In this document: piece by piece, positions 1 to 6,067 of the stretch
How the letters are laid out: the number at the start of each line of letters is the position of its first letter
Position numbering within the stretch: the stretch's first letter is position 1
Assembly: GCA_016873355.1 (NCBI GenBank)
Contig: VGXK01000089.1
Coordinates: 1-7,661, forward strand
Source: Phycisphaerae bacterium
GTDB lineage: Bacteria > Planctomycetota > Phycisphaerae > Phycisphaerales > SM1A02
Direction: 5' to 3'
Length of the DNA: 7,661 nt
Program-made: the position numbers and the translations under genes
The notes under the pieces: model-generated
Database searches by the model: none
What the model saw: only the letters and a program-made list of their open reading frames with translations
Told to the model about the DNA's origin: nothing

Positions 1-834
1 CTTCCGCGCCTCGAACTCCGCTTCGGACTCCTGCTGGATGTTTCGCTTGCGATTGTCCCAGACGTCCCGCGCCTGCCACTTCGATTCGATCGGTGCGGCG
101 CGCTGCACCGCGTGGGCCTTGTCGTTTGCGTCCACCGGAACGGGAGCCTGCGTCACGACGCTCGGCTCGCCGGCGCCGGCGCCGGCGCCGCCGCCGCCGT
201 CGCGCGCGCTCGTCGCGCCCACGGCGCGATTCAGGGAGTCGGGAGAGGGAACGGTCCAGGTCGTCGCGCCACTCGCGCCGTTCGAGCCCTCCGCGAGCAG
301 CGCACGCTCGCAGCTCTCGACATGGTCAAGCAGCGTGGTGCCGTCGTTCTCGAGCGCGAAGAACCGCAGCCGCTGCTCGATCGTCGGATCGGGAACGGTC
401 GGCACGCAGCCCACCACGCCGCTCGCCACGATCTGCGGCGACGGCACCTGCGGCGAAGTGAATCCCGCCTCGTCCGTGAATTGGACGTGCAGCGTGAAGA
501 GTTCGCTCCGGAACGCAAGCAGCGGGCTCGGCACCACCACCTCGCCGGGCGCGAGCGGCTCGCAGAGCCGATTCAGCGCGAGCGTCTCGGGGTAGTACGA
601 CTGGTACTCGAACCAGGTCCGCGCGCTCTCGCGCGCCAGCAGCGGCGCCAGCCACGAGTCCATGCGCCAGAGCGCCAGATGGAGCGTCTCCTGCTGCGCG
701 ATCGCCGCGCGAGCCATCGTCTCCTCGCGATCGAGACGGATCACCTGCGTGGAGATCCAGGCGAGACCGGCGGCCACCGCGGCGCTTCCCGCGCCGAAGG
801 CGGTCCACCAGAGCGCGCGGCGGGCGCGCCTCAT
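1..834 (-). CDS. Sensor histidine kinase, N-terminal sensor part (3' end outside window)
   Basis: The minus-strand frame from ATG at 834 is open for 278 codons to the window edge. Seen: a basic N-terminus (RRARR), one hydrophobic segment at about residues 7-29, then a mainly soluble region of about 245 residues with LALWRMDS (53-60), WFEYQSYYP (74-82) and SPLL (103-106). A Gly/Ala-rich low-complexity linker lies at 213-222, followed by a charged, probably helical stretch from about 250. No second membrane segment is seen by residue 278, and no H-box or ATPase motifs are in the window. The start follows a GGAG site 7 nt upstream and lies 13 bp after the response-regulator stop, so the two genes are almost certainly co-transcribed. 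The histidine-kinase call is inferred from this pairing and from resemblance to planctomycete kinase sensor regions as I recall them. It could be another membrane sensor type; the kinase core must be confirmed beyond position 1. Confidence 0.75.
   Translation of the reverse strand, partial: MRRARRALWWTAFGAGSAAVAAGLAWISTQVIRLDREETMARAAIAQQETLHLALWRMDSWLAPLLARESARTWFEYQSYYPETLALNRLCEPLAPGEVVVPSPLLAFRSELFTLHVQFTDEAGFTSPQVPSPQIVASGVVGCVPTVPDPTIEQRLRFFALENDGTTLLDHVESCERALLAEGSNGASGATTWTVPSPDSLNRAVGATSARDGGGGAGAGAGEPSVVTQAPVPVDANDKAHAVQRAAPIESKWQARDVWDNRKRNIQQESEAEFEARK
169..199. repeat. GCCGGC/GCC simple repeat inside the sensor gene
   Basis: Three GCCGGC units run into GCC units. On the minus strand they encode the Gly/Ala-rich linker at residues 213-222 of the sensor protein. 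Slippage here would change linker length in whole codons for 3- or 6-bp steps. Confidence 0.7.
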
Positions 835-841
835 CGCGCGA

Positions 842-845
842 CTCC
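842..845 (-). promoter_or_regulatory. Ribosome binding site of the sensor kinase gene
   Basis: GGAG on the minus strand, 7 nt before the ATG at 834 and inside the 13-bp gap after the response-regulator stop. It supports 834 as the start of a gene that runs off the window edge. Confidence 0.6.
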
Positions 846-847
846 GA

Positions 848-1555
848 TCACGACTTCACCTCGACCCCGGTGCCGAGCCGGTAGCCCTTGCCCCGCGCGG
901 TGGTGATCCATTCGCAGGCGGCGCCGGCCGCGGCGATCCGCTCGCGAAGCCGCGCCACCTGCATGTCCACCGTGCGCGTCTCGAGCCCGCGCGGATCGAG
1001 CCCCCAGACCACGCGCAGCAGCTCGTCCCGCTCCACCACGCGGGCTCGATTCGCCGCGAAGTGACGGAGAATGTTCGCGTCGCGCTCGGAGATGGGAGTC
1101 TCGCTGCCGTTGCTCGTCACCACGCGGCGCTCCAGGTCGATCTGCACCTGGCCGTCGGTGAGCGTCGTCACGTCGAGCGGCCGCTGTGGCGAGCGCCGGA
1201 GCACCGCCTCGATCCGCGCCATGAGCTCGCGGAGCGAGAACGGCTTGACGATGTAGTCGTCGGCACCGAGCGAGAGTCCGTTCACGCGATCGTTCTCGGC
1301 GCCGAGCGCGGTGAGCAGGATCACGGGAAGCGTCGGCCTCGCCGCACGGATCGTGCGAAGCGCTTCGAACCCCGACTGCTTCGGCAGCATGCAGTCGAGC
1401 AGCACGAGATCGGGGGCGCCCTCGAGCGCGGCGCCGACGGCGGCCATTCCGTCGCCCGCCTCGGTCGTCTCGTAGCCGTGGAAGGAGAGCGCGTCCACCA
1501 GACCGCGGCGAATGGCGGCGTCGTCTTCGACCACGAGAATGCGCGTGCGCGGCAT
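848..1555 (-). CDS. OmpR/PhoB-family response regulator
   Basis: A 235-residue cytoplasmic DNA-binding response regulator. The receiver domain (residues about 5-115) has the acidic pocket E10-D11-D12, phospho-acceptor D54 in LLDCMLP, T82 in LLTA, Y101 and K104 in the DDYIVKPF segment. A winged-helix DNA-binding domain follows (about 128-228), with RTVDMQVARLRERI as the likely recognition-helix region and ITTARGKGYRL as the C-terminal hairpin typical of OmpR/PhoB proteins. All phosphorylation residues are intact and the length is normal for the family. The frame is open upstream to 1690, but MPRTRILVVEDD at 1555 is the natural start and has an AGGAG site 9 nt before it. The partner is the sensor gene 13 bp downstream. 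The regulated genes are unknown; the adjacent VWA genes are only a neighbourhood guess. Confidence 0.95.
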   Translation of the reverse strand: MPRTRILVVEDDAAIRRGLVDALSFHGYETTEAGDGMAAVGAALEGAPDLVLLDCMLPKQSGFEALRTIRAARPTLPVILLTALGAENDRVNGLSLGADDYIVKPFSLRELMARIEAVLRRSPQRPLDVTTLTDGQVQIDLERRVVTSNGSETPISERDANILRHFAANRARVVERDELLRVVWGLDPRGLETRTVDMQVARLRERIAAAGAACEWITTARGKGYRLGTGVEVKS

Positions 1556-1564
1556 CGACGAGGA

Positions 1565-1569
1565 CTCCT
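1565..1569 (-). promoter_or_regulatory. Ribosome binding site of the response regulator gene
   Basis: AGGAG on the minus strand, 9 nt before the ATG at 1555. It decides for 1555 over the upstream in-frame start at 1690. It lies within AGGAGTCCT, a short self-complementary sequence with a central unpaired base. Confidence 0.6.
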
Positions 1570-1609
1570 GGCATGAGGGTATCGGCGCAGACCGTGGCGG
1601 CCAATGAGC

Positions 1610-1642
1610 GGGAACGGCGGCCCCGTTCGAGGCCGCCGTCCC
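1610..1642 (-). terminator. GC-rich hairpin between the VWA gene and the response regulator
   Basis: ACGGCGGCC (1614-1622) pairs with GGCCGCCGT (1631-1639) around an 8-nt loop. GGG (1610-1612) pairs with CCC (1640-1642) beyond a single bulged A, giving 12 bp in all. It lies 56 bp past the VWA stop on the transcribed minus strand. There is no U-run after it (GCTCATTGG follows), so it is not a classical intrinsic terminator. It may be a pausing or attenuation structure, or a Rho-assisted end. Confidence 0.4.
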
Positions 1643-1645
1643 TGA

Positions 1646-1668
1646 CGATCGGAGAGGGCTTCCGATCG
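1646..1668 (-). other. Second hairpin in the same gap
   Basis: CGATCGGA (1646-1653) pairs with TCCGATCG (1661-1668) around a 7-nt loop, a perfect 8-bp stem. It lies 3 bp from the 1610-1642 hairpin and 29 bp after the VWA stop. The two form a tandem hairpin pair in the 142-bp gap before the response-regulator gene. A U-run is absent here too. Confidence 0.4.
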
Positions 1669-1697
1669 GCGTCGTGGTTGCGTGAACCATGCTTTCC

Positions 1698-2984
1698 TCA
1701 GCAGCCGTCCTTGATGGAGCCCGCCAGCGGCGCGGCGGGCGCAGCCGGCTCCGTCGGCGCCGCGATCGCGGGAGCAGTCGCCGGTGCCGGGAAGTTCATT
1801 CCCTTCGCCGTCGCCTGCGCGCGCACCGCGTCGCGGATCACGTGCTCGAATCGCGGGCTCTCGGAGGCGAGACGCGCGCGCTCGGCGTTCAGGAACTTCT
1901 CGCGCTCCAGGCCGATCTCCTGCACCTGCTTCTGGATCTCGGCGCGGCGCGCGGCCATGGCGGCCACGTGCGCGGTGCGCTCGTCCGGCGTCATCGACTG
2001 CATCGCCTCCGGGAGCTCGTCCTTCTTGACCGACTCGAGCTTGAAGCTCGCATCCTTGCATGCGTCAACGAGATCCCAGCCGCGGTTGTTGTAGAGCGAA
2101 CTCGCCTTGGCGCCGCAGCGCTGCGCCGCGACGGCGGTCGACATGCCGGAGGCGTTGCCGTCCTGCCTGGTCTGGTTCGCGGCGCCCCACTCCGCCTGCG
2201 CGCCGTACGGCAGATAGGTCTCGTTGAGCGTGGAACTCAGCGCGGCGAGCCTGTCGTCGAACGGCGTCGAGATGGCCACGGCGCCCTCGGCCTGATTGAT
2301 GGCCGCGTAGTGGCCGTCGGCGAGCTTCGCGACCTCGCGCCACGCGGGCGCGAGCGCGTCGGCGGGATCGCCGCAGTAGATCGAGTTCACCATGATGCCC
2401 TTTTCGATCGCGCGGCGCGACGCGTCGCCGTAGCGGACCTCCGCATCCTGGTCCGCGGATTCGTTGCCGGCGATGACGATGAGCTTCAGGCTCTTGTCGC
2501 CCGGCGTCCAATCGAGCGTGCGCGTGGCGGTGTCGACGGCGCGGCCGACGAACTCGGTGCCGCCGTTCGTGGCGAGCGCGAAGAGCTTCATGCTGATCGT
2601 GTCGAGGTCGTCGGTGAACGCCGAATCCACGCTCGTCCAGCCGTTCTCGGCGCGGTGGCCGTCGTTGCCGAAGGTGATGAGCGCGACGCGCAGCTTCGGC
2701 ACCGGCTGCGCGGTGGCGAGATCGCTCACCACGTCCCAGATGCGGGCGCGGGCGGTGTCGATGAGGCCCTGCATGCTGCCCGAGGTGTCGAGGCAGATCG
2801 CCAGATCGACGGTGGGCTGGCACGACGCGGCTTCCGCGGCGGCGGCGGCGCGGCACGCGTCACCGCCTGCGACCGCGGGCGCGACGGCGAGCGAGACGGC
2901 GACGGTCACGGCACCTCCCACGGCGACGCCGAGCGTGGCGACCGAGAGGCGCGGGTTCAGATCGTTGCGTGGATTCCGATGCAT
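1698..2984 (-). CDS. Exported VWA-domain protein with variant MIDAS
   Basis: A 428-residue protein. Seen: basic start (HRNPRNDLNPR), hydrophobic core (about 13-38) and APAVAGG, consistent with a Sec signal peptide cleaved near residue 39. The VWA domain (about 58-235) has the MIDAS loop DTSGS (66-70) and T143 in NGGTE, but the third site, usually TDG, reads IAGNE (171-175). After the domain come an LNETYLPYG segment (253-261), a charged coiled-coil-like region (about 333-375), a Pro/Ala-rich tail (about 399-419) and a terminal Cys. There are seven cysteines, six in the mature part, which would suit disulfides outside the cytoplasm. I recognise the overall layout as a VWA family seen in planctomycetes and relatives; its biochemical role is not known to me. 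ATG at 2984 is chosen over in-frame upstream starts because a purine-rich AGGAAAGGA precedes it and the signal peptide begins there. It follows the VIT/VWA gene by 68 bp and is probably in the same operon. Confidence 0.9.
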   Translation of the reverse strand: MHRNPRNDLNPRLSVATLGVAVGGAVTVAVSLAVAPAVAGGDACRAAAAAEAASCQPTVDLAICLDTSGSMQGLIDTARARIWDVVSDLATAQPVPKLRVALITFGNDGHRAENGWTSVDSAFTDDLDTISMKLFALATNGGTEFVGRAVDTATRTLDWTPGDKSLKLIVIAGNESADQDAEVRYGDASRRAIEKGIMVNSIYCGDPADALAPAWREVAKLADGHYAAINQAEGAVAISTPFDDRLAALSSTLNETYLPYGAQAEWGAANQTRQDGNASGMSTAVAAQRCGAKASSLYNNRGWDLVDACKDASFKLESVKKDELPEAMQSMTPDERTAHVAAMAARRAEIQKQVQEIGLEREKFLNAERARLASESPRFEHVIRDAVRAQATAKGMNFPAPATAPAIAAPTEPAAPAAPLAGSIKDGC

Positions 2985-2990
2985 GTGCGT

Positions 2991-2999
2991 TCCTTTCCT
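2991..2999 (-). promoter_or_regulatory. Ribosome binding site of the VWA gene
   Basis: AGGAAAGGA on the minus strand, ending 6 nt before the ATG at 2984. It decides for this start over the in-frame upstream Met codons, the farthest at 3056. Confidence 0.65.
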
Positions 3000-3052
3000 G
3001 TCGGGTGCGTGCATGGCGCGCCGTGATCGCGGCGTGCGATTCGTGACGGCGC

Positions 3053-5320
3053 TCACGGCGCCGTGCGGTCGTTGCAGACTCGAATGGTCTTGCCCTCATG
3101 TTGAAGCAGGATCTCGCCGTCCATCGCGATCGCGGATTGACGGCCCTGCTCGACGAGCTGCCAGAGAAGCTGTTGATGGCGCGACGAGCCCCAGAGCACT
3201 TCCTCGTCGACGCGGATCTCCCTGCCCACGAGCGACGCGTCGGTCCAGGCGCTGCCCTGCTTGTAGAAGGTCTTGTCGCGGCACTGATTCATCGACTGCG
3301 ACTCGACCGGCGCGCCGGCGGCGGAGACGAACTGCCGCGACGCCGCGACGTTCCCCTCCCACTTCTGCCGGTTGTAGTTGTCGCCCTGGTTCACGGCGGC
3401 GGCGCCGACGCGCGTCTCGACCGCGCGATGCTGGAGCGCGGCCCGGCATCCGAGCTCGAGCGCGCGGAGATCGTTCATGTTCGAACCCTCGAGGGCGAGC
3501 ATCGAGGTGTATTCGGTGAGAACGCCCCAGGTGGAGGAGAGGCGCACGATCTCGCCGATGAGTTCGCGCACGCGCGGGTCGTTCCAGGCGATCGCGGCGC
3601 CGTCGAGGCCGAGCTGACGGATCTCGTCGACCATCTGCGCGATGCGGCGGCTCGCCCACAAGCGCGGCACGAACGAATTCGCCGTGCTCGCCTTGGCGGG
3701 GTCGACCTCGACCGAGAGTCGATGCACGCCCGCGGCGCCGCGACCCTCGAGCGAGAGCGAGAATGGCTTCTCGCCGCGATACCGGCCGAGCACGACGAGC
3801 GTGCCGCCGCGGAAGAGATCGGGCATTCGCGACGGCTCGAAATCGGCGACTCGGCCGGGATCCGAAGGGCACCTTGCCGCGAGATCGACGAGCACGGGGC
3901 CTCGCAGCCGCTCGGCGAGTTCGCCGATCTTCGCGGGCAGATCGTCGTCCATGGCGAGATAGGCGGCGCTGGCGCGAGTCATGTCGGCGATGCGGTCGAG
4001 CAGCGGCACGTTGACGTCGTTGCCGAGACCGACGACGAAGATGCGTCGCTGCGACGCGTTGCCGCGCTCGACGAGATCGCGGATGTCGCGCTCCTTCGTG
4101 CGGCCGATCGTCGGGACGCCGTCGGTGACGAAGAGAATGGTGGAAACGGTGTCGCCGCCGGACGCAGGCTGACGAAGCGCCTCGAGCAGCGAGTCGTGGA
4201 TGTTGGTGCCGCCACCCGGTCGAAGCGACGCGACATACTCGCGAAGGCGGGAGCGGGCGGCGGCGTCGAGGCCGACGGGAGACTCGGCGAAGCGCGCCAC
4301 CGAGTTCGAGAAGTCGATGAGGTTCGCGCGCTCGGTGACGCCGAACCCGTCGAGCACGCGCAGGATCGCGGCCTTCGCGCGCTCGAAGGGATTGCCCGTC
4401 ATGCTGCCGGAGCGATCGAGCACGATCGTGACCTCGCGCGAGAGTTCCGTCGTTCCGGCGGCGTCCGGCGCGGCGGCGAGCAGCAGGAAGTAGCCGCCCC
4501 CGGACGCGGGATCGGGATAGGTCATCACCGAGACGCTCGGCGTCGAGCTGCGCACGATCGACAGCCGGAACGCGCCCGGCGACTTCGCGCTCGAACGGAT
4601 GCGGAGCGGCTGGCCGTCCGACGGCGGCGCGGGAATCCGCTCGGTCACGATCTCGTGCGACGGCGAATACGCGGCCGCCACGTCGCGCCAGTGGATCGTG
4701 GCCTCGATCGTCCACGGCGGACCGCCCACGAGGTCGCTGCGCGGAAGCAGGTAGTCCAGCCGATCGTTCGAGCCCGTGAGCAGGTTCTCCCACGAGATCC
4801 GCACGCGCTGCGTTCCGCCCGGAGCCACCGGGAAGACGCTCGAGCGCAGCAGGTTCCAGCCGGCCCATTCGAGCAGCGCCGGATCGCGCTCCCTCGCCAC
4901 GATCTGGTCGTAGATGCGACGCGCCTCGTCGCGCGGAAGGAGTTTCGCGGTCGGCTCGGACGCCGGCCCCTCGAACGCGAACCCGGTGACGACCGCGTCC
5001 GAGGGGACCGGCACAAGGAGCACCGCTTGTTCCGCGCGTGGCGACGCGTTCGCCACCGAGATGTCGAGCGTGGTCGTGGCCATGCGCTCGCGGATGTCGA
5101 TCGAGGCGCGCACGTCCGTGACGGAGATCGCCGGCCGGCCGATGGCGCGGCCCATCTGCGGAACGATCCAAGTGTGCGAATGCGCGGGCGTCGCCGGCGG
5201 CACCGCGTGGGGCGGCGTCGTTCCCGGCGCTGCGCCGCTCGACGGCGCGGGCGTCACCGACCATTGGGACGCGAGTGCGATCAGTCCCGTCGTGAGCGTG
5301 GCAAGCGCATGGTGAGTCAT
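3053..5320 (-). CDS. VIT and VWA domain protein, probably exported
   Basis: A 755-residue protein of the inter-alpha-trypsin inhibitor heavy-chain-like group. In order: a short hydrophobic N-terminus (about 5-18) without Lys or Arg before it, so a weak signal peptide; a Pro/Ala-rich spacer (22-48); a VIT domain (about 60-185) with IYDQIVARERDPALLEW (136-152); and a VWA domain (about 295-470) with a complete MIDAS: D302, S304, S306 in LDRSGSM, T372 in GGGTN and D400 in VTDG. Then comes the segment usual after VWA in bacterial members (FVPRLWASRRI, 550-560; STWGVLTEYTSML, 596-608), and a C-terminal region (about 680-750) with DKTFYKQGSAW and REIRVDEEVLW. The intact MIDAS predicts divalent-metal-dependent ligand binding, probably outside the cytoplasm; the ligand is unknown. 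ATG at 5320 has GGAG 6 nt upstream; the frame extends 13 codons further without a signal-like sequence. A 213-bp gap separates it from the iron-sulfur genes; the next VWA gene follows after 68 bp. Confidence 0.93.
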   Translation of the reverse strand: MTHHALATLTTGLIALASQWSVTPAPSSGAAPGTTPPHAVPPATPAHSHTWIVPQMGRAIGRPAISVTDVRASIDIRERMATTTLDISVANASPRAEQAVLLVPVPSDAVVTGFAFEGPASEPTAKLLPRDEARRIYDQIVARERDPALLEWAGWNLLRSSVFPVAPGGTQRVRISWENLLTGSNDRLDYLLPRSDLVGGPPWTIEATIHWRDVAAAYSPSHEIVTERIPAPPSDGQPLRIRSSAKSPGAFRLSIVRSSTPSVSVMTYPDPASGGGYFLLLAAAPDAAGTTELSREVTIVLDRSGSMTGNPFERAKAAILRVLDGFGVTERANLIDFSNSVARFAESPVGLDAAARSRLREYVASLRPGGGTNIHDSLLEALRQPASGGDTVSTILFVTDGVPTIGRTKERDIRDLVERGNASQRRIFVVGLGNDVNVPLLDRIADMTRASAAYLAMDDDLPAKIGELAERLRGPVLVDLAARCPSDPGRVADFEPSRMPDLFRGGTLVVLGRYRGEKPFSLSLEGRGAAGVHRLSVEVDPAKASTANSFVPRLWASRRIAQMVDEIRQLGLDGAAIAWNDPRVRELIGEIVRLSSTWGVLTEYTSMLALEGSNMNDLRALELGCRAALQHRAVETRVGAAAVNQGDNYNRQKWEGNVAASRQFVSAAGAPVESQSMNQCRDKTFYKQGSAWTDASLVGREIRVDEEVLWGSSRHQQLLWQLVEQGRQSAIAMDGEILLQHEGKTIRVCNDRTAP

Positions 5321-5330
5321 GGAGATCTCC
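5321..5330 (-). promoter_or_regulatory. Palindromic ribosome binding site of the VIT/VWA gene
   Basis: GGAGATCTCC is a perfect 10-bp palindrome immediately before the ATG at 5320. Its first four bases on the minus strand (5330-5327) are the Shine-Dalgarno sequence, 6 nt from the start codon. It supports 5320 as the start. Confidence 0.55.
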
Positions 5331-5396
5331 GGTGTGAACGCGTCGAACCTACCGCCCAACGATGCGAGCGGCTGTCACATCCGTGCAATGGCCGTT

Positions 5397-5422
5397 CGTC
5401 GGCGCGCGTTGCCGCACCGACG
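5397..5422 (-). terminator. Hairpin between the A-type carrier gene and the VIT/VWA gene
   Basis: On the minus strand CGTCGGTGCG (5422-5413) pairs with CGCGCCGACG (5406-5397) around a 6-nt loop, giving 10 bp with one G-T pair. It lies about 110 bp after the carrier stop and 76 bp before the VIT/VWA start. No U-run follows. It could end the iron-sulfur operon with other factors or be a 5' leader structure. I see no convincing promoter in this 213-bp gap. Confidence 0.35.
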
Positions 5423-5475
5423 AGCAGATGCATGCTCAGTTGTTACGAACTCGACACACTCGCGCGGAGGCGCAT

Positions 5476-5520
5476 GGCGCGCAAGGCGCGCGGGGCGTGC
5501 GAGGCGCGCGGGTCGCGCTG
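5476..5520. repeat. 9-bp periodic GC-rich repeat
   Basis: Five consecutive 9-bp units in register: GGCGCGCAA, GGCGCGCGG, GGCGTGCGA, GGCGCGCGG and the diverged GTCGCGCTG. A run of eight C (5522-5529) follows at once, and the stop of the A-type carrier gene begins 5 bp beyond that. It lies in non-coding sequence. Confidence 0.6.
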
Positions 5521-5533
5521 GCCCCCCCCGCGA

Positions 5534-5989
5534 TCACGCCGAGAAGCTGGAGCCGCAGCCGCAGCTGCTCGTGGCGTTCGGATTGTTGAAGACGAAGCCG
5601 CGACCCATGAGCTCGTCCTTGAAATCGATCGAAGTGCCGTTCAGGTAGAGATAGCTCTTCGGATCGCAGATCACGCGAAGCGTGAAGGGCTCGCCGCCGG
5701 CGGTGGCCGTGGCGCTCGCGGCGTCGCCGCCGTTCGTGCCGCTCGCCGCCGACGCGCCCACCGTCACGCCTACGCCGCTCTTCTTCGCGGCGGGCGCCAG
5801 GGTGAACGGGTACTCCCACATCTCGTCGTTGTCCTTCTGGACCTCGGTGAGATCGAGCAGGTAGCTGAAGCCGGAGCAGCCGCCGCCCTTGACGCCCACG
5901 CGCAGGCGGATCTTGTCCGCGTCGAGCCCCTGCTGGCGGACGATCGAGGCGATTTCACGAGCGGCGGTTTCGGTCACGGTGACGGGCAT
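5534..5989 (-). CDS. iscA: A-type iron-sulfur cluster carrier (HesB/IscA family) with internal insertion
   Basis: Carries assembled Fe-S clusters from the scaffold to target proteins in the cytoplasm. Seen: the three family cysteines, C38 in GGGCSGF and C143/C145 in SCGCGSSF, plus the hallmark DPKSYLYLNG (109-118) and GFVFNNPNAT (131-140). The protein is 151 residues against a usual length of about 107. The excess is an Ala/Gly/Ser/Thr-rich insertion of about 40 residues (roughly 62-100) between the strand ending EMWEY and the strand RVICDPK. PFTL occurs at both edges (61-64 and 101-104). C108, next to the DPKS motif, is an extra cysteine. The frame is intact, so the insertion is a loop extension and not a lesion. 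ATG at 5989 has AAGGA 5 nt upstream. It is the third gene of the iscS-iscU-iscA cluster, 78 bp after iscU. GGGCSGF and CGCGSSFS also resemble ErpA, so the exact subgroup is unsettled; iscA is assigned by position. Confidence 0.92.
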   Translation of the reverse strand: MPVTVTETAAREIASIVRQQGLDADKIRLRVGVKGGGCSGFSYLLDLTEVQKDNDEMWEYPFTLAPAAKKSGVGVTVGASAASGTNGGDAASATATAGGEPFTLRVICDPKSYLYLNGTSIDFKDELMGRGFVFNNPNATSSCGCGSSFSA

Positions 5990-6022
5990 GGCGGTCCTTG
6001 GGAATCGTCGTGCGTGCGGAGG

Positions 6023-6062
6023 GTTCGGGAGTTCGAACGTTCGAGGGTTCGAGCATTCGTGC
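6023..6062. repeat. Five-copy 8-bp tandem repeat between iscU and iscA
   Basis: Consecutive octamers in register: GTTCGGGA, GTTCGAAC, GTTCGAGG, GTTCGAGC and the diverged ATTCGTGC. The repeat fills half of the 78-bp gap and contains the 12-bp palindrome TCGAACGTTCGA (6033-6044). It ends 5 bp before the iscU stop codon. It is non-coding on both strands as far as I can tell. Confidence 0.7.
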
Positions 6063-6067
6063 CCGCG

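Noticed and set aside
112..906. Plus-strand open frame of 264 codons and other frames over 1-840
   Set aside because: Arg-rich low-complexity translations. The minus-strand frame from 834 gives a membrane segment, balanced composition, a ribosome binding site and tight coupling to the response regulator.
1571..1600. Possible promoter for the response regulator (TTGGCC and GATACC, 15 bp apart on the minus strand)
   Set aside because: Poor match to consensus and short spacing; not distinguishable from background in this GC-rich sequence.
1689..3026. A plus-strand open frame of 445 codons opposite the VWA gene
   Set aside because: Same composition shadow: Arg/Ala/Gly-rich, no motif, and the minus-strand reading gives a clear signal peptide and VWA domain.
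2985..3052. Short inverted repeats (CGCCGT/ACGGCG and CGCCG/CGGCG) between the VIT/VWA and VWA genes
   Set aside because: Stems of only 5-6 bp in a GC-rich spacer and no U-run; too weak to call a terminator.
5360..5400. Possible promoter for the VIT/VWA gene (TTGCAC and CATCGT, about 18 bp apart on the minus strand)
   Set aside because: The -10 match is weak and the sigma-factor preferences of the host are unknown, so it is not listed as a feature.
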